Origin: Limnephilus marmoratus
Taxonomy: Eukaryota; Arthropoda; Insecta; Trichoptera; Limnephilidae
Reading direction: 5' to 3'
Assembly: GCA_917880885.1 (NCBI GenBank)
Contig: OU862913.1
Coordinates: 42,007,460-42,071,459 of the forward strand
Length of the DNA: 64,000 bases
Shown: positions 33,562 to 43,494 of the stretch, piece after piece
How the letters are laid out: every line of letters starts with the position of its first letter
Position numbering within the stretch: the first letter of the stretch is position 1
Program-made: the position numbers and the translations under genes
The notes under the pieces: generated by a model
The model's input: the letters and a program-made list of their open reading frames with translations, nothing else
Told to the model about the DNA's origin: nothing
Database searches by the model: none

Positions 33562-34038
33562 ATTAAATATTATAATTTGAGATTTTACTCATAAAGTTAA
33601 AAAAATATATATATTTAATATTGTTTTTTTTTTTCCATTTTTAATAAATATTATAGAAGGATAATGTAGAATGTAGGATAACTAAAAAAGTTAATTTAAA
33701 TGTAAAATTTTGTAAAGTCGATTGTAAACTAAAGTTCCTTCAACAGAGTTCAATAAATATGTTTATTTGTCATACCTTATTAGTGTTTAACTTAAATCCT
33801 GAGAAAAGAAATGAATTAAATTGCATTATTCTTTCTTAAAATTATCCACGAAAATGAGCGGCAAAATGCTCCCCTCGCGCCTACGGACGTTTTACGGAAA
33901 GACGCCCACTTTAGGGTTAAGTAACTAAAGTTCAGATAAACAGGAAAAATAATATATTAATTCCGTAAATACTTTCTTTATCTGCAATGTGTTGCACACA
34001 AATTAATGGGAAAACCAACGCCAGTAAACGAGGAAAAA

Positions 34039-34740
34039 TATTTTTTTTTTTTTTTTTTTTTTTTTAATTCCTTTATTTTTCCCATATTTTACAATTTATA
34101 TTTACATATTTTGAAAATCATATCAATAATGTGGGAACCCACTAAGGCGCAGCCTGTGCGTGGGTAATATAGTTAAAATTAGTTTTAATTAGTACCTAGA
34201 AAAAAAAACAAACAGTGGTATATAAAGCAAAAACAAAATTTGTTTAAACAGTTCGTACAAAAAGTATATACAATTGTGTACGGTTAAATACGTGTATAGT
34301 GTAATAAATGATATACATTGTAATAATAGGTGTAAAGTTTATGAGAAAGTGATATAAATCTAAATAAATAGAGTTTTTAGAAACATAAAGTGATATTAAA
34401 ACTAAATAAATAGAGTTTTTACATCTGTATGGTTTAGCCATAATTTTAACTCTTTTATGTAATGTGGAAATTTAGTTGCAACTTGAATATTTTTTGGTAA
34501 ACTATTGAGGTACGAGGTCCAATAAAGCTGCTGTGAGTTTGCATTTGTTTTGTGTGTGTTTGGGGGGTATAGAATACATTATTATTTCTAATGTTGATTC
34601 TGTTTACATTTTTTTCGAATTTGTTTGTGTTTTTAAAGATATATTTCATAGTTTGCAATATAAATAGTTTACGGAGGCTGAAAAGTTTGGATTCTTTGTA
34701 TAAAGCATCTGTAGAAAATGTAAAATGTATTTATACCAAA
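34039..34740 (-). pseudogene. LINE 3' fragment with poly-A tail
   Basis: A run of about 27 T at 34039-34065 marks the tail of a minus-strand insertion. Frames around 34735-34455 translate to LYKESKLFSLRKLFILQTMK and NVNRINIRNNNVF with SFIGPRTSIVYQKI, resembling the C-terminal end of Jockey/CR1 RT proteins downstream of the thumb. No catalytic motif is retained. Confidence 0.6.
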
Positions 34741-35278
34741 TAATCTTTTTCCTCCAGACTCTAGAGCTATAAATAAATAATCATGGCGTGTTTGCACTCT
34801 TTACTGATATACAGTGGCGTGCGGTCTAAAACGATTGAAAAGCAGTACCTACTGAAATAAAAACGAACAAAATATTTTTATACGACTATTTAAACATAAA
34901 ATTGCGGTTGTTGGTGCATGATTATGTGAAATAAGTGTCAATACGTAGCTATAAAATAAGTTGTAAAATACGTTTTATTATTATTTTTTTGTTTACAAAT
35001 GTCAAACATTTCAAACAAAATTAATGCTTAAATGAATAATACTGATACACTCATATAACTAGACATTCATATAGCTATTTCATTCGTACACACATAATAT
35101 AAAACAAGATGTATTGACAGCAGTAGAATCCATCAAACACCTAGTGGTAGTCTGTGGACAATGTATATTGCAGGTGCTATAAGTTTCTAAGGATTGTTAT
35201 ATCGTAGAAACAGTTTTCCAATCCCGAGTCAATGAAGGCTATATACGAGTCATAGACATCCAAATTTAATAGACCAGT
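34741..35278. other. Noncoding, nothing recognised
   Basis: AT-rich, with no supported gene or repeat. Confidence 0.4.
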
Positions 35279-35455
35279 GGGCCTAGTCACTAATTTTTGT
35301 AAACCTCCGTTTCATGAAGTTACGGGTTTAGCTACGTCACATACCCGTTGTTGTTGTTATTTAAGTTGGCGAATCTGTCAAAATACGGGTATGTGACGTA
35401 GCTAAACCCGTAATTTCATGAAACGGAGGTTTACAAAAATTAGTGACTAGGCCCC
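35279..35455. mobile_element. Hairpin MITE, 70-bp arms
   Basis: Left arm 35279-35350 (GGGCCTAGTCACTAATTTTT onward) and right arm 35389-35455 are almost perfect complements around a spacer of about 38 bp. CCAG lies just outside both ends and may be part of a short target duplication. No coding capacity. Confidence 0.8.
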
Positions 35456-35479
35456 CAGAAGATATAATACGGTTCATGG

Positions 35480-35695
35480 GTGAGGTTTGTCTAGGTCTTG
35501 GAGGCAGATGACCAGGACACACTAAACCCCATATTCCTACCCACCCCTTAAACTCTCTTCCTTCCCAGAACTCTCCCCTCCTTCCTTTCCTTTAAAAAAA
35601 TTCTCCACACAGCATCCCCAAAGATGACATAGGCCCTGAATGAAATTATTTTCCTCAGGGCCTCCTGTGTGGAGCTCATGTAAAAAAAATACAGA
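35480..35695 (+). mobile_element. SINE-B copy, 5'-truncated
   Basis: It starts in the GGTGAGGTTTGTCTAGGTCT block and runs through the pyrimidine-rich part, CCTCCTGTGTGGAGCTCATG and an A-run. The opposite-strand frames at 35537-35761 are not genes. Confidence 0.8.
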
Positions 35696-36484
35696 TGAGG
35701 GGGCGAAGAGGGGAAAAATGACTGTGATTCGTTTAAAATCAATCTGACAGTATATAGGCATCTCGCATTATAATATCACCATTTAGTTCTTAAAATCAAA
35801 ACCTGCTTTTGAATTAATAGATCTTTTTACATGGGAGCGCGAATTGCTCGCCACGTTATTAACATATTTGAGAAGTCCAAATGCGGCAAAGTAAAGTTCG
35901 CCATTTTTCACATAGGAACATTTTGTTGCCGTATTTAATTAAGACACTTTAAATAATATTTCATAATTTACTTACCCCTGTAACCAGCGACGAGTTCACT
36001 GGAGAAACGTCCACATTCACTATGTTCACATGTATTAGGGTATATTGTATAGCACAAGCTCTCATTTTTGTTCGTGAAATGTACGATGTAAGCTCGGCGC
36101 GGGTCAGGATAAGAATAATGACGTCACATTTTTTAGATTCAAGCGAGGCTCTCGTAAGCCCAGCCGGCTCCATGGAACCGGTATGGGGAGGGGGAAATAA
36201 TACGCTTTTATCACTTAGGGGAGGTCCAAATATTTATATTCATATGTTCATGACACGAGTATATAATTGCATTGTAAGTTCTCTAATTGAATACACCCCA
36301 GCTGAATGGGCCCCATACCAGTAAAACCATATTAATAAAATAGAAGATATTAAAAAAAAGTTTCTTTAATACCTGTATATAAGAATGCACAGAGAGCCTA
36401 CCTGCTATTCTTGCAACACAAAGATTTGCTCACCGAAACGCGCTACGATTCTGGCAGTCTCTAGTCGAGGAGGAGTGAGGCCCT

Positions 36485-37070
36485 TGCAGCAAGCACACAC
36501 AGGAGACCCTGAGGAGAATAATTTATTTCAGGGCCTATGTCAAGTTCTGAGAAGGTAAAGGGTATAAGGGATGGGTAGGAATCTGGCTGTCAGTGTGTCC
36601 AGGGGTGACGGACGTATGAATCTATCCCTCCCGCTGAGGTGCAAGGTGATTTTCCGATAGAGTACGGCTGGAAAAGTCAAAGGTACTTCCTCAATCAATC
36701 TCTCCCAATCCGACCTGTCATGCAGCTAGTAGGCAGACGCATCCGCATCAAAGACCCGGAAAAACACCACTCCATGAACCCGGCACCCCTGCTAAATCAT
36801 AAAACGTAGCGAACCATTTGGGGTGATTACTACGGCATAGATTTTTTTGTTATTTATTTTTGGAGTGTTATGCCGTGTTTTGCTCTGCCTCTTTCTTTAG
36901 CCAACGTTTCGGACAGCGTTACAGTGTTCATCATCAAAGCAGTTGTGACATCTTTTTCATACTTTTTACCGTGAAAACCTAAAATCGTAACCTACGGCAG
37001 AGATGTCGGTTATCCAATAAATGACTCCCGGGGCGGCGGTACTCATACCCGCCTCCCAAATTGTCATTAT
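36485..37070 (-). mobile_element. SINE-B long variant interrupted by a Penelope fragment
   Basis: The minus-strand copy runs from the CCTGAGGAGAATAATTT hairpin block to the head at 37030-37068 (GGCGGCGGTACTCATACCCG). It is split at about 36845-36985. CTACGGCATAG before and CTACGGCAGAG after the interruption look like a target duplication of about 10 bp. Confidence 0.75.
36845..36985 (-). mobile_element. Penelope-like element tail fragment, second family
   Basis: On the minus strand it carries TTTGATGATGAACACTG then GTCCGAAACGTTGGCTAAAG, resembling the GATGA/GAAA boxes of Penelope-type hammerhead tails, although the C of the first box is changed. CGGCATAACACTCCAAAAAT follows. A related shorter fragment is at 42843-42912. 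Confidence 0.55.
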
Positions 37071-38270
37071 TAATTTAACAGATGTATACAAGTTGTTTGT
37101 ACCGAACAACTACTGCCAGGGACGGCACCATGATCTATATTATCAGTACGGACGCACTGGCTCGGCGTAGCACGACAAGAGGTATGGCGCTGTTACCGAA
37201 CGCCCCGAAGATAGCTGACATTTTTAACAGTAAGTACTCCTGAAGGATTCAAAAGTCACGTAAATGCCCGTTATAATGTATCTACACATTCTGATTCAAA
37301 AAGGCAAAGTTCGTCTTTTTTACTGAGGCATCCATCTTAAAGTGTTCATGCCAAAAACACAAATATGTTTTATTTTTCATTTTAATGAATTTTTAGAGAT
37401 CGGAGTTTCGAAAATACGTGACGTTTAGGGCAATGATTGCAACGCTTCAGACTAAACATGTCACTGCATGCAGAATTAAATAAGTCACAGATAGGCTAAA
37501 CACAGCCCTCTCACGACCTTCGCAGTATTGTAAACAAAGGAAGCGTGTTTAAATATGTTGGTATCGCAATATTAGAGTCTTTGAGTAATTACGTGCTTTT
37601 CGTTCTAAGACTAAATTTACAATCGTGACATAAAATGGCGATTACAAGCATATGTGTAACATGTAATAATTTCATTGATTTTAATCTTGTGAACGATTAC
37701 ATTAGTACATATTATTATTACAATACCAAACTAATATACTTTATGGTAAAACTCTGAAGCTTTCACAGCTGGTAGTGACCCCTAAAACCACATTAAAAAT
37801 CTGAAAAAAAAACTTTAGATATTTGGAAACATACGAAAGGGTATCATAGAAAATTCGTATAAGTATTTTTCATACGTTTTGAAGCACACTTATGTGCAGG
37901 TATTGTAAATGGACAGACAGTCTTTAAGACAAAATAAAAATATGCATATTATTTGAATGTCTTTCTTTTTGTGTTTTAAGTGGTGCTACATTGTTTGTTC
38001 GATAAGTATGAATAAAACACATCTTGTAGATGTTGTAATTTTTCAAGCTTCACATTCGAAAAGTAAATTTCTTCGTTGGAAAGGCAAATCCTACAATTAT
38101 AACATCCTGTGATTTTTTACGAGTCTTCGCTAGTACGTATGTATATTATAGACGGGTGTAATAGGTAAAAATCCGGAAAGATTAAATAAATGTATATTCA
38201 ATTGACAATAACAATCGCTGGAAGATGATAGTAAAATTATTATAAAAATAAACATTAATTTTTTTTAAGA
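37071..38270. other. Noncoding, nothing recognised
   Basis: 1.2 kb of AT-rich sequence without a supported gene, RNA or repeat family. Confidence 0.4.
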
Positions 38271-38473
38271 AACCCCCGACATAAAAAGAGCAGATGACCT
38301 TGAAATGCCTGAACAGATTTTCATGAATTATAGCTAAGAACCATCTCGATCACGTCAGCTTTCAATAAAAAAACCGCATCATAATCGGTCCATTCGTTTA
38401 GGAGCTACGATGCTACAGACAGACACACAGACGGCGGTTCAACTTTTAACATCGCTCCTTGCGTCGGGGGTTA
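38271..38473. mobile_element. Short inverted-terminus element (lepidopteran-like MITE)
   Basis: The ends are AACCCCCGAC and its complement GTCGGGGGTT. Inside is CATTCGTTTAGGAGCTACGA followed by a CAGACAGACACACAGACGG run. I recall this combination as a very common dispersed repeat in moth and butterfly genomes; that recollection is the main pointer to the order of the host. Confidence 0.65.
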
Positions 38474-38524
38474 ATGACAAATATATGAACATAATTTTTA
38501 AATTTATATTTTCGAGACGTTCAA

Positions 38525-38755
38525 CAATCAAAATACTGTCAGTACCGTCTAGGTGTAAGAACGCCGTTCAGAATCGAAACGTTGTTTGAAATTCCTTCGG
38601 TGACCAGATTTGAATTGCCAGGTAATTTCTTTGCCTCTGCCCCATCTCTTTCCCCTCCCCACTACCTTCAGCCTCACAAAATACCCTAATTAGGGGTAGC
38701 ATAGTCTCACTGGCTCCAGACGGTCGGGTGCAGTTGCGCGGTATTCACATAAACA
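38525..38755 (+). mobile_element. SINE-A copy, 5'-truncated
   Basis: Body blocks include AGGTGTAAGAACGCCGTTCA, TCGGTGACCAGATTTGAATT, the CTACCTTCAGCCTCACAAAA segment and AGTCTCACTGGCTCCAGACG, ending at CGGTATTCACATAAAC. The tRNA-like head is missing. Confidence 0.78.
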
Positions 38756-39049
38756 ATTAATCTTTGGTCATAGAGCAATGCACGCCACTGCTCTATGACC
38801 AAATAATAACAATGATCAAAATACACGCGCTACATTCTATGTTACAAGTTGTTTGTGTCACTGTTATTGTCAATGTTTAAAAAATAAAACAATAAAGAAA
38901 TATAATAAAAAGGAAAAATTTAACATCAAAAGCATAAATTTAAATACTTTAGTAATAATGTGACAGAGAATAAGAAGACAATTCTAAAATATACAAAAAG
39001 ATATTCATTATAACAAAAATTGTAGAAAGTATTTACTTGAAGAAGAAAA
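38756..39049. other. Noncoding, nothing recognised
   Basis: A short inverted pair (TCATAGAGCAATGCA with GCTCTATGACCAAATAAT) lies at about 38766-38812. The remainder is A-rich and unassigned. Confidence 0.4.
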
Positions 39050-39200
39050 CACTAATACATAATCAAAATGAAAATATGAAAGAGAACAAGACACATGAAA
39101 ATAGAAAAAGATAATGGTCGGAACTGGAACTCGAACGCATAACCTCTTTGTCTAATAGGGATGTGCGCTTTTACCAATTCAGCCATTGCCACCTTCCGTC
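39050..39200 (-). mobile_element. tRNA-like SINE-type sequence
   Basis: On the minus strand it has box A-like TGGCTGAATTGGTAAAAGCG and box B-like GCGTTCGAGTTCCAG at tRNA-like spacing, then an A/T-rich body. The body (ACAAGACACATGAAAATAGA on the plus strand) recurs at 40670-40720 with a diverged box B. Confidence 0.6.
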
Positions 39201-39254
39201 AAATCGTCACAATTGTTAATCTCATATTTTAAAATTTTAGAATCAACAATTAAA

Positions 39255-40415
39255 TTAATTTGTTCCTTTCCAATCAATTTATAGCTACCAGTGGTGTACC
39301 ACAAGGGTCTCATTTAGGCCCAATTTTATTTCTTCTGTTTATAAACGATATTGTTGATATATTTGATAAAGATGTAAATGTGTTGCTTTTTGCAGATGAT
39401 TTGAAAATATTTAAAATAATTAAAACCGTTGAAGATTGTATCTGTCTACAGAATAATTTACACAAGTTAATTAATTGGTGTTCTGTTAACAAACTGTTTC
39501 TGAACATAAATAAGTGTCATGCAATAAGATTTTACAGAATAAGTCAACCAATTATTCATCCATATGTACTTAATAACACTAACCTTACCTCTGTCGAAGA
39601 AATTAACGACCTGGGTATAATTTTTGACTCTAAATTAAACTTTATATCCCATATAAACACAATCGGTAATAAAGGAATGAAAATGCTTGGCTTCATTCTT
39701 CGAAATTCCAGAGGTTTTAGGAATATTTCAACACTAAAAATTTTGTATACATCCTTAGTACGTAGTCAAGTCGAATATAACTCCTCGATCTGGTCCCCCC
39801 ATTTTAAAATACATTCAGATTCAATCGAAAAAATTCAACATAAATTTCTAAGACACATTAATTTTAAACTCGGTATTCCCATTGAAAACATAAACTACAA
39901 TTACTTGATGAAAGAACTAAATTTATTAAAACTCTCAGATCGAAGAATTATATCCGACTTAATATTTATGTTCAAAATTGTAAATGGTAGCATAGACAGT
40001 CCTGATTTAACTAAGCTCATTGAATTTCATATTCCCACGAGAACCACTCGATCTAAAATCCTGTTTAAATGTAACAATAATAAGACTGAGTATACTAAAC
40101 ACTCCCTTTTACCTAGGTTACATGATGTTACTAATAGATATGCAGATGTTGCAGATCTATTTAACTGCACAGAAGGTAGGTACAAGAGGGCTATGCTATC
40201 AAACCTTTTCAGTCAATATTAATTCTATTATTTTGTACTATTGATTTTTGTGTGTAATTGTCTATCTGGTGTCACTTCTAATTCAAATGCCACAATCATC
40301 TGTTAAACAATTTTTGTTATTATTTCTGTATTATTATTTGTCATTTTGTGACATGTAATCAGTTCTTATGGTATATGTATACCGTTGAAATTAAATAAAT
40401 AAATAAATAAATAAA
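39255..40415 (+). pseudogene. CR1/L2-like LINE, 5'-truncated, open C-terminal RT frame
   Basis: The frame 39260-40222 is open for 320 codons but begins mid-RT, just before SGVPQGSHLGPILFLLFIND. The catalytic LLFADDLKIF, the thumb-like DLGIIFDSKLNFISHI and a long C-terminal region (SLVRSQVEYNSSIWSP, then FKIVNGSIDSPDLTKL) follow. The endonuclease, the first half of the RT and any ORF1 are missing, as expected for a 5'-truncated insertion. The 3' UTR ends in an (AAAT)n run at 40390-40415, typical of CR1-type elements, which use microsatellite rather than poly-A tails. The ATG is fortuitous. The intact frame implies a fairly recent insertion. It lies between two related tRNA-like repeats. Confidence 0.85.
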
Positions 40416-41204
40416 CAATATTATCTTCGACTAATTTTTTCCATATCATAGGCAACTACCTTTTTCATTGGAAATAATCGTTCTAAGAACTGGTTTGTAA
40501 CCTAGATAGCGTCTCGGATAAATATATCCGATTTTATTTATATGGAACATATTTTTAACCTTTTCATAATAGACTAAATGAATATTCAAATTTTTATAAG
40601 AACAACTCTCTTTTCATAACTTTTGATCATTGAAGAAGGAGATGACACTAATTATCTCGAAAATATGAAGGAAAACAAGACACATAAAAATAGAAAAATA
40701 TAATGGTCGCTACTAGTACTCGAACCCAGAACGTCTCACTCTGTTCTCTTTCATCTCCGTTTAGTTTATTAATGTTATCTTTTTCTTCAATGATATATTA
40801 CATTGATGGGAATAACCCTTAAAAGTTATAAAAAGAGAGTTTTTCTTATAAAATATTGAAAGTATATACTCGTACACCTATTTGTGTCAAGATAATTAAT
40901 TAAATAAGTATTGAAATATATAACATATATGGTACTGATTATTTGATGAAATATATATAATTACTTTAATAGTACAGTTGTGTACTATTAAAGTATCTGC
41001 GGGCCCTGTACAGTACGCCCAGTTTTTGAGAAGCTAACTTAACACTGGCTTCGATAGAGCCCCCGTATCTGAGCTGGTCACTTAGGGTTACACCAAGCAT
41101 ATCAATAAACTGTCAAGTGCCTACCTGTGTCATTGTAACTTTCCCATATAAAATATCATCAATATATAATTTTTTATAATTTGCTCACTTAGCAGTACTT
41201 TTAG
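40416..41204. other. Mostly noncoding; tRNA-like repeat at 40660-40750
   Basis: The 40660-40750 segment is a diverged copy of the 39050-39200 sequence with box B-like ACTCGAACCCAGAACG (complement). A perfect inverted pair around GTACTATTAAAGTA lies near 40970-40995. Nothing else is recognised. Confidence 0.5.
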
Positions 41205-41266
41205 GCACAGATTATGGAAATTATACTTCGTTTTAACAATTATGCAAGAAACAACTATTTACATCC

Positions 41267-41490
41267 AGAGTGGAAGATGGTACGATCACCATTCAGAATT
41301 GAAACTTTAAATACACATAACACTTGAAACGTGTTTGATGACTAGATCTTAATAGCCTGGTACTTCCTCTTCCCCTTCACCTTCCCCTCCCCACTTACCT
41401 TCATCCTCACAACATACCCAAATTGGAGATGCGGCAGTCTCACTGACTCCAGACGTAATTGGGACTCTTGTGAGATATTCACATTTTAAA
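41267..41490 (+). mobile_element. SINE-A copy, 5'-truncated
   Basis: It starts in the CCAGAGTGGAAGATGGTACG block, continues with CCATTCAGAATTGAAACTTT and the pyrimidine-rich segment, and ends AGTCTCACTGACTCCAGACG plus GAGATATTCACATTTT. The preceding 60 bp (41205-41266) recur at 62292-62361. Confidence 0.75.
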
Positions 41491-42038
41491 AAAGTGTGCA
41501 GTTCACACGCGGCAGAAGTGAGACCTTCAGAAAACTAAAGTAGACAAGAGTGGGGAGGCTATGAAGCACCGCACAAAGAGGAGACCGATTATTCTATAAT
41601 AAATTTCAATCTCTCGCAGGCTAAATCCTATACTTAGATGTATGTGTGTCTCTTTTTAGTGTCACTTTTTCGTTTCACCGAGTTTCAAATCACAACGGTG
41701 ATAAACTAAAATCTAAAATACAAATGTGCAGTTCGCACGCTGTAGAAGTGAAACCTTCAGAAAAATAAAGTAGACAAGAGTGGGAAGTAGACATGGGCAA
41801 AATTGAATGACTGAATTAAATGAATAAATTCAATCTTGTGACACACTCGATCTGATTCTCAATTTCAAAAAGAATTGAGTCTTCATTCCTCATCTTTGGC
41901 CTTGCATCCTGCGATTTTTAACGGCACCATTAGTTTTTATTTTCCATTTATTTTACTGTTAAATTATTTCAATGAATGATGTGTACCGTAAACGATTTAA
42001 ATATTATAATGATTCGTAAATATTTAAATATTATCTTC

Positions 42039-42101
42039 TTACGTGTTTTGCACGGGCTCTATGGGCGGCGCGCCCATAGAATAATAGTGCAAAACACGTA
42101 A
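42039..42101. repeat. Perfect double palindrome
   Basis: Arms TTACGTGTTTTGCAC (42039-42053) and GTGCAAAACACGTAA (42087-42101) are exact complements and enclose a second palindrome, TATGGGCGGCGCGCCCATA. The sequence can form a stable cruciform. Its function is unknown; it may be the centre of a hairpin transposon. Confidence 0.85.
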
Positions 42102-43025
42102 AGTATCCCGCTCCCGCGCGCCATTCGTATAACACCCGTCGGTACCAACTTCATCGTGGTCAGTCCAAGCGAAATACGATCGCGAATCGCCGAGTCTCTT
42201 TCACAACGCAAGAATTAATACATAGGTTCTATTCAGTACCTACATGATCCTGTCATAGTCCACCGCGCCGTCCCAATCCTGTACCCGTCGCGTCTCTAGT
42301 TAATAGTCTGTCGCTAGGTAATAGTCTGCCCGGAGCGCGGAGTCTTTTTCACTTGGGAATTAAACCATTCAGTTGTGACGTCATCGTCTCTATGATCTCG
42401 TCAATCTCAGTTCCAAGGAGGTCCCAAGAGAGCCGGCACGCAGTTGCTAGGTCCGCAGCTTGCGAGTTTTCAAAAGTCAATGCGAGGCAAGAGGCAAGAC
42501 ACTAGTCAAAAGTTACGAATTCATTCCTCAATGCTCGCCGCTAAACTGTCCGTGCAGTTCACCCATTCCTCTCCGTTGGCCAAGCCTTCAATTTATTTTT
42601 TGGTACGCATCAAAGCTATTGGAATACAAATACCTACCTACTTTCCGGCAATCGGCTGTGGTCAGCTGTCATAAAATAATGTCTTTAAATGATAAAATGT
42701 TTGTTAATATTAGATCACGTGAAGTGAAATAATTTCGGTTTAGGGGTGAAACAAAACACTATTTAATTTTAAGATTTTATTGCTAGTCTGATGTAAATAC
42801 ATTTTTCTTGTCAATTTTTTTTTGTTTTAACAAAGTGAAATAGGCAATTTTCGTTATTTGTTTTTGGGGTGTTATGCCGTGTTGCGCTACCTCCTTCTTT
42901 AGCCAACGTGTCTGAAATAGGCAAATTCACCCTAGGAAGAGTGCTTTGTGTAGTGAAAACTTCTTTAGCACCGTTGTGTTTTGAAACTCGATGAAACGAA
43001 AAATAATGACATTACAAAGAGGCAA

Positions 43026-43358
43026 TTTGGGAGGCGGGAATGGGTACCGCCGCCCGGGAACCTTTATTGGATAACCAACACCTCTGCCATAGGTCATCCC
43101 AAGTGGTTCGCCACGTTTGGTGATTTAGCAGGGGTGCCCGGGTTCATGTGGTGAGGTATGTCTAGGTCTTGGAGGTGGACAACCAGGACACATTGAACCC
43201 CAGATTCATACCCACCCCTTAAACCCTTTTCCTTCCCATAACTCTCCTCTCCTTCCTTTTCTTAAAAAAACCCTCCACAGAGCATCCCCAAAGATGACAT
43301 ATTCCCTGAGATAATTTATTTTCCGTAGGGCCTACTGTTTGGAACTCATGTAAAAAAA
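43026..43358 (+). mobile_element. SINE-B, full-length reference copy
   Basis: AGGCAA directly before the head and directly after the A-run tail forms a target-site duplication, so the boundaries are well defined. The element runs from TTTGGGAGGCGGGAATGGGT to GGAACTCATGTAAAAAA, about 330 bp. There is no obvious box A/B pair, so its pol III ancestry is unproven. Confidence 0.85.
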
Positions 43359-43494
43359 GGCAAACACCTACATTTATAGGATTTAGTCTAATCGGTCTCC
43401 TCTTTGTGCGGTGCTTCGTAGCCTATCGGTCTCCTCTTAGTGCGGTGCTTCGTAACCTCTCCACTCATGTCTTCATTGTTTTCTGAATTAGAGA

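Larger units (their letters stand above)
31072..33916 (+). mobile_element. Degenerate piggyBac-like transposon
   Basis: Direct TTAA target sites (31068-31071 and 33917-33920) bracket inverted termini, CCCTAGAGTGGGCGCG at the left and the complement of CCCTAAAGTGGGCGTC at the right. GAGCATTTTGCCGC is also mirrored subterminally. TTAA duplications with CCC-beginning termini are diagnostic of piggyBac. Internal remains at 32617-33355 are piggyBac transposase. The 5' half of the gene is missing and a hAT-type insertion lies in the left part. Confidence 0.92.
41526..43485. mobile_element. Inverted-repeat element of about 2 kb with nested SINE
   Basis: Left arm 41526-41702 matches the complement of the right arm at 42969-43025 plus 43359-43485. 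Shared blocks are GAAGCACCGCACAAAGAGGA, GGCTAAATCCTATA-type sequence and GTTTCA-CGAGTTTCAAA-CACAACGGTG. The right arm is interrupted by SINE-B and its outer part is duplicated in tandem (the GCACCGCAC-AGAGGAGACCGAT string occurs twice). The small frames within (for example 42444-42732) have no family resemblance. Confidence 0.65.

Noticed and set aside
38271..38473. Firm assignment of the host to Lepidoptera
   Set aside because: It rests on remembered resemblance of one MITE and one RTE family. Without a database search the order remains a hypothesis.
42444..42732. Two overlapping 76- and 90-codon frames
   Set aside because: No recognisable domain, overlapping each other in different frames inside a decayed inverted-repeat element.
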